A DNA stretch of 64,000 bases from Treponema sp. (GTDB lineage: Bacteria; Spirochaetota; Spirochaetia; Treponematales; Treponemataceae): contig JAFXSM010000039.1 of the NCBI GenBank assembly GCA_017525605.1, forward strand, positions 1 to 64,000, written 5' to 3'. The position numbers and the translations under genes were made by a program. The notes beneath the pieces are model-generated. The model did not search any database, had not been told where the DNA came from, and saw only the letters and a program-made list of their open reading frames with translations. Positions 60,339 through 64,000 of the stretch are shown piece by piece (the stretch's first letter is position 1; each line of letters opens with the position of its first letter).

Positions 60339-61979
60339 CTATTTTCTTCTCCTAAATGAAAATTCAAAAATACTTTTCGTTTTCCGAGGTGCTTTGTCTT
60401 CAATCTTTTTCAAAACCAGCTTTCCGAGTCCGATTACGGAAAATGTCAGGATTGTGAGGACGAGTGCGAGAGATGCGGCTTTTCCCCAAAATCCTTCTTC
60501 CGCCAGATTCAGGATTTTAATCGAGGCGAGCGGGGTTTTGAAGGACACGAGGAAAATCACCGCGCTCATTGTTCCGACTCCGCGGACGAAATCGTAGAGG
60601 AACGAGCTGAATATTCCGCCTTTCGAAATCGGAAGAAGCACCGTGAAAAGAAGCTGAATCTTGTTCGCGCCGAGTGAGATTGCGCCGTCGTCCATCGTCG
60701 TCTTTATCTGCGAGAACACGGACGACATTATCCTGTACGAGAACGGCAGAAATCCGACCGAAATCGCGATTACAATCATCGCCGAGGAATTCCTGAAATT
60801 GAGCGCGATTGATGCAAGCGAGAACGCGAGCCCGAAAAGCGAGCCGGGAACTGCCGCGGGAATCTGAACGAGAACGTCGATTGCGCGTTTCATGCAGAGG
60901 TTCGTGCGCTGAACTATGAAAGACGAAAGGCACGCAATGAATGTCGAAATCAATGCACCGCAAAGAGCGAACGAGACCGAATTTTTGAGTTCTGTTGAAT
61001 ATCGAAGCACATTCTTCATGTGTTCGAGTGTGAACGAAGTTTCGATTCCCCAGAGTTTCTGGAACGCGCCGAAGATTATCGCGACGAACTGAAGAATCAC
61101 CGAAAGCGAGATGACAGCGCAGAACGCGGTGAGAAAAATCCGTGTGGCGAGCGAAGATTTCTTTGACGGAAGGAACTGTGTTTTTCCGCCGATTGTCGCG
61201 AATTTCGCCAAGTTGTTTTTCATCAATCGGTTCTGCAAAACGAAAAGGATTATGCTCGGAACAAGAATCACAAGCCCGATTGCGGCAGATTTGCCTGCGT
61301 TCATCCATCCTGTCAGCTGCGTGTAGATTTCCACAGCCAGCACTTTGAATCTTCCTGCCACAATCATCGGGTTTCCGAAATCCGAGAGAACCGAGACCGC
61401 AATGAACAGAAGCGCGGAGAGAATCCCCGAAAACGAAAGAGGAAGCGTTATCGTGAAGAAAATGCGGAGCCGCGACGCGCCCATTCCTCGCGCCGCCTGC
61501 TCGTAATTCGGATTGATTCCCTGCAAAGTCTGGACGCAAATCATGTACGAAATCGGAAAGAAGCAGAGAACCTGAGAAATCAAAAGTCCCCAAAATCCGT
61601 AGAGCGACACATCGAGTCCAAGAATCGTTTTTGTGATGTACCCCTGCCTTCCGAAAAGAAGGATGAACGACAAACCTCCCACAAATGGCGGTGTCACAAG
61701 ATGCACAATCGGCACGAGCGAGAAAAACTTTGCGAAAGGAATGTCGCCTTTTACGACTGCGTATGCGAATATGTAGCCGATGATGACGGAGAGAGTTGTG
61801 GATGAGACGCATTCAAGAGCGGTGTTGCGCATCGCTTCGTGCCAGACTTTTGAGAAAAGCACTTCTTTTATGTCGCCAGCAGTGACCGAAAGTGCCACGC
61901 AGACGAGCGGAAAAGCGATGCAGACTGCCGCATACAGAACTGTCAATGTCCAGAAAAACGAAAGTGACTTTGATTTCAT
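60339..61979 (-). CDS. Iron ABC transporter permease, FbpB type
   Basis: A 546-residue permease with two fused permease domains, about twelve helices. EAA loops are at EQAARGMGASRLRIFFTI (residues about 157-174) and DDGAISLGANKIQLLFTV (about 438-455). This two-domain layout is typical of FbpB/ThiP-type permeases. Its stop overlaps the ATPase start region and it begins 18 bp after the binding-protein gene, a coupled operon. Confidence 0.9.
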   Translation of the reverse strand: MKSKSLSFFWTLTVLYAAVCIAFPLVCVALSVTAGDIKEVLFSKVWHEAMRNTALECVSSTTLSVIIGYIFAYAVVKGDIPFAKFFSLVPIVHLVTPPFVGGLSFILLFGRQGYITKTILGLDVSLYGFWGLLISQVLCFFPISYMICVQTLQGINPNYEQAARGMGASRLRIFFTITLPLSFSGILSALLFIAVSVLSDFGNPMIVAGRFKVLAVEIYTQLTGWMNAGKSAAIGLVILVPSIILFVLQNRLMKNNLAKFATIGGKTQFLPSKKSSLATRIFLTAFCAVISLSVILQFVAIIFGAFQKLWGIETSFTLEHMKNVLRYSTELKNSVSFALCGALISTFIACLSSFIVQRTNLCMKRAIDVLVQIPAAVPGSLFGLAFSLASIALNFRNSSAMIVIAISVGFLPFSYRIMSSVFSQIKTTMDDGAISLGANKIQLLFTVLLPISKGGIFSSFLYDFVRGVGTMSAVIFLVSFKTPLASIKILNLAEEGFWGKAASLALVLTILTFSVIGLGKLVLKKIEDKAPRKTKSIFEFSFRRRK

Positions 61980-61997
61980 CTGATTAAAACTGATTTT

Positions 61998-63023
61998 TTA
62001 TTTTACTTCCTGTGCCCATTTTGAAAGAACAGCGTCCTTTTCTTTTGCGGCACGGGCAGTATCATATTCAATCAAATCGATTTCGGAAAGCGGGACAGAG
62101 CCTTCCGCACCTTTCGCGTCAGGATTCACAGGAAGAGTGAAGTCGATTGAGCTCATGAGTTCCTGCGCTTCCTTTGAGAGCATGAAATCGACGAATTTCT
62201 TTGCGGCATCGAGATTTTTCGTGTTCTTCATTATCGAGATGCAGTCAACGTCGCCCACAGACTGCGGAGGTGCAATCGCAACAACGTCGAATCCGTCTGC
62301 CTTGTACTTTGCGAGCGCGTGGATGTACGAGACTCCGAGCGCGTATTCTCCCGTTCCGATGAGCTTTGCCGGCGCAGAACCAGAATCCGGGAACTGCCCC
62401 ACGAGCGGAATCAGAGATTCAAGATATTCCCAGCCCTTTTCTTCGCCGAGACGCTGGAGCTGGTCCTGAACGAAAAGATACGCTGTCGAAGACGCAACCG
62501 GATTTGTGAGGACGATTTCGCCTTTGAAAGCTGGGTTTGCAAGGTCTTCCCAAGTCTTCGGCATTTCGGTTCCAGGGAATTTCTCCTCAAATCTCTTTTT
62601 GTTCACTCCGATTCCAAGAGAAAGCACGCAGAAACCAGTATATGTGTCGTCCTTTGATTTTGCGAACTGCGGAACGTTTTCTGCAAGCGGGGATTTGTAT
62701 TGTTCGAGCGCGCCTTTTTCGTTCGCCTGAATGTGGTAGTTCGTTGCGCCGCCGAGGAGAATGTCTGCCTGAGGATTGTCCTTTTCGGCGATGACCCTGT
62801 TCACAAGCTCGCCAGTGGAAGCGCGGAGGAATGTCGCCGGAATGCCGGTCTTTTCCGTGAAGAGTTTGCAAAGAGCTTCGGTCTCTTCTTCGTGGATTAT
62901 CGAATAGATTTTGACTTCCTGTTTTGCTTCTTTTTTCTCGTTCTTTTCGTTGCAGCCGAGCAGTGCCAGTGCCGCAACCGAAACAAGCGCGATGCCGAGC
63001 GTATTTTTCATTGTCTTTTTCAT
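61998..63023 (-). CDS. Iron(III)-binding lipoprotein, FbpA type
   Basis: A 341-residue periplasmic-binding lipoprotein. ATG 63023 with AGGAG; signal MKKTMKNTLGIALVSVAALA with lipobox ALLGC. The mature part has VKIYSIIHEEETEALCKLFT, TFLRASTGELVNRV and ADILLGGATNYHI, the type seen in FbpA/AfuA iron-binding proteins (spermidine/phosphonate relatives are alternatives). It is the first gene of the operon followed by the two-domain permease and ATPase. Confidence 0.9.
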   Translation of the reverse strand: MKKTMKNTLGIALVSVAALALLGCNEKNEKKEAKQEVKIYSIIHEEETEALCKLFTEKTGIPATFLRASTGELVNRVIAEKDNPQADILLGGATNYHIQANEKGALEQYKSPLAENVPQFAKSKDDTYTGFCVLSLGIGVNKKRFEEKFPGTEMPKTWEDLANPAFKGEIVLTNPVASSTAYLFVQDQLQRLGEEKGWEYLESLIPLVGQFPDSGSAPAKLIGTGEYALGVSYIHALAKYKADGFDVVAIAPPQSVGDVDCISIMKNTKNLDAAKKFVDFMLSKEAQELMSSIDFTLPVNPDAKGAEGSVPLSEIDLIEYDTARAAKEKDAVLSKWAQEVK

Positions 63024-63070
63024 ATCTGAAACTCCTGTTTTTTGAATGTGAGAATAAAAATAATTATTGT

Positions 63071-63117
63071 CTGGTATCATTTATAGATTCATCTTTCTGC
63101 AATTTAAATAATACCAG
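63071..63117. promoter_or_regulatory. Inverted CTGGTAT sites before fbpA-like gene
   Basis: CTGGTAT (63071-63077) and ATACCAG (63111-63117) face each other across the minus-strand promoter (TATAAA at 63080-63085). They could bind an iron-response regulator. Weak evidence. Confidence 0.4.
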
Positions 63118-63182
63118 TTTCTCCGTTTTTGGAAGGCGGATTTTGTGGTATTGTTCTTCAATCACAAATTAAGGAGAACAAA

Positions 63183-64000
63183 ATGGCGAAACCTTTGATT
63201 TGCCTGTGCCTGACGGGAAAAACGCTTGAAGAAGATTTGGAGATAGCGGAGAAATACAGACCGTATATCGACATCGTGGAGCTTCGTGTTGATTGGCTCG
63301 ATGAGGACGAAAGGCTCAAGATACGCAATTTTCCTGAAAGAGTCGGGCTTCCGACTATTCTTACGATAAGAAGAATATCGGACGGCGGAAAGTATGACGA
63401 AGGGGAGGCGAGCAGGGCTCTTCTTTTCGCGCGCGCACTTGCATTCGCAGATGAGGATCGCCGGAAGAATTTCGCATACGTCGATTTCGAGGACGATTTC
63501 TACGTTGCGGGGCTTCAGGAAGCTGCTCTCGCATTCGGAACAAAGATAATCCGCTCGTTCCACGACATGAAGAACCCTGTGCCGAACATCGTCGAAAAAC
63601 TCGATTCGATGCGGACGACCGGCTACGAGATTCCGAAAGTCGCATTCATGCCGCACGCACTTGCTGACGTTACGCAGGTCTCAAAGGAAATCGCAGGCAA
63701 ACTCAACGGCTCCGAGCAGATTATTTGCGGAATGGGACCAATCGGCTTTCCGACACGAGTTCTAGCCCAGAGATTCGATTCGTATTTGACTTTCACGTCC
63801 CCGAAAGAGCTTTCCGAGAATCTTTTCGCAATCGGACACACTGACCCGATTACGCTCAAGGAACTCTATCACTACAAGAAAATCGACGAGAACACGAAAA
63901 TCTTCGGAATAACCGGATTCCCTCTCATCGCGACCGGTTCTCCTGCGCTTCACAATGCAAAGTTCGCGGAGAACAGGATGAACGCAGTTTACATTCCGTT
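63183..64000 (+). CDS. 3-dehydroquinate dehydratase/shikimate dehydrogenase (partial)
   Basis: A fusion gene (aroDE) that runs off the right edge; 272 codons are visible. Residues 1-225 are a type I dehydroquinase: IDIVELRVDWLD, the catalytic His in RSFHDM and the Schiff-base Lys in IPKVAFMPHA. From about residue 235, KIFGITGFPLIATGSPALHN is the start of shikimate dehydrogenase (substrate loop, though SKSxxxHN is SPALHN here). The enzymes catalyse steps 3 and 4 of the shikimate pathway. The start has AAGGAG. It is divergent from the fbp operon. Confidence 0.9.
   Translation, partial: MAKPLICLCLTGKTLEEDLEIAEKYRPYIDIVELRVDWLDEDERLKIRNFPERVGLPTILTIRRISDGGKYDEGEASRALLFARALAFADEDRRKNFAYVDFEDDFYVAGLQEAALAFGTKIIRSFHDMKNPVPNIVEKLDSMRTTGYEIPKVAFMPHALADVTQVSKEIAGKLNGSEQIICGMGPIGFPTRVLAQRFDSYLTFTSPKELSENLFAIGHTDPITLKELYHYKKIDENTKIFGITGFPLIATGSPALHNAKFAENRMNAVYIP

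Overview
Organism. The window looks like a chromosome segment of a host-associated spirochaete, most likely a rumen/gut Treponema. This is inferred from the genes rather than from a marker: cytoplasmic BspA-type leucine-rich repeat proteins, a SpoIIE phosphatase with a membrane sensor, an LplA/B/C-type oligosaccharide ABC transporter with a giant AraC regulator, tagaturonate reductase, FliM-like EIDALL motifs, and fused aroDE. No rRNA, tRNA or CRISPR was seen.

Layout. (1) 0.5-4.9 kb: a NUDIX/winged-helix NrtR-like regulator, then a promoter carrying two GTAG/CTAC palindromes that drives an SPFH coiled-coil protein and an NAD-kinase-like protein, then a WYL regulator. (2) 4.9-7.9 kb: a decayed, AT-rich accessory patch bounded by a short direct repeat, with an orphan gene, a frameshifted GNAT and a gene remnant. 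(3) 8.0-12.8 kb: two intracellular LRR genes with an antitoxin and a broken PIN toxin between them. (4) 13-18.6 kb: a lipoprotein, a PARG-like protein, a winged-helix fragment, a transglutaminase/barrel gene split by an in-frame stop, and an ankyrin protein. (5) 18.9-23.3 kb: a defence/toxin-like cluster with a broken metal hydrolase, an NYN nuclease cassette between 56-bp direct repeats, an FRG protein, two tiny zinc-ribbon genes, an XRE regulator and a Fic/mobile mystery A-B pair. (6) 23.5-30.8 kb: a CoA-binding protein and a five-gene SWIM/MoxR/DUF5682/VWA operon resembling E. coli yehLMPQ. (7) 30.8-32.1 kb: three small genes, including a MotA-like cytosolic protein with two FliM-like EIDxLL tails. 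(8) 32.2-39.8 kb: Rpn nuclease, ankyrin lipoprotein, a frameshifted secreted protein, an AAA/PD-(D/E)XK protein and a SpoIIE phosphatase.

(9) 39.9-48.8 kb is a carbon-use region: uxaB (tagaturonate reductase) diverges from a 1075-residue substrate-binding/AraC hybrid regulator that precedes two permeases and a binding lipoprotein. Together these suggest uptake and use of hexuronate-containing (pectin-like) sugars. (10) 48.8-51.2 kb: trmH, cysK and an Rrf2 regulator. (11) 51.3-51.8 kb: an array of structured repeats without genes. (12) 51.9-56.5 kb: the glgX-glgP glycogen breakdown operon. (13) 56.6-59.3 kb: a C10 cysteine protease and a lipoprotein in a cassette flanked by a 50-bp duplication of the neighbouring ABC ATPase gene. 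(14) 59.3-63.0 kb: an fbpABC-like iron transporter; then the start of aroDE runs off the window.

Main points for a second look. Accessory cassettes at 19.5-20.5 and 56.6-59.4 kb (and perhaps 5.3-7.6 kb) are bounded by direct repeats copied from the end of a host gene, with no recombinase inside. A repeat family at 32.2, 33.4 and 51.3-51.8 kb shows compensatory changes in two hairpins. The NrtR-SPFH-NADK-like unit has an unusually readable promoter/operator. The NYN gene has a terminator-like hairpin directly before its ribosome binding site. Several genes have a -10 box exactly 6 nt before the ATG and no ribosome binding site, which suggests leaderless mRNAs.
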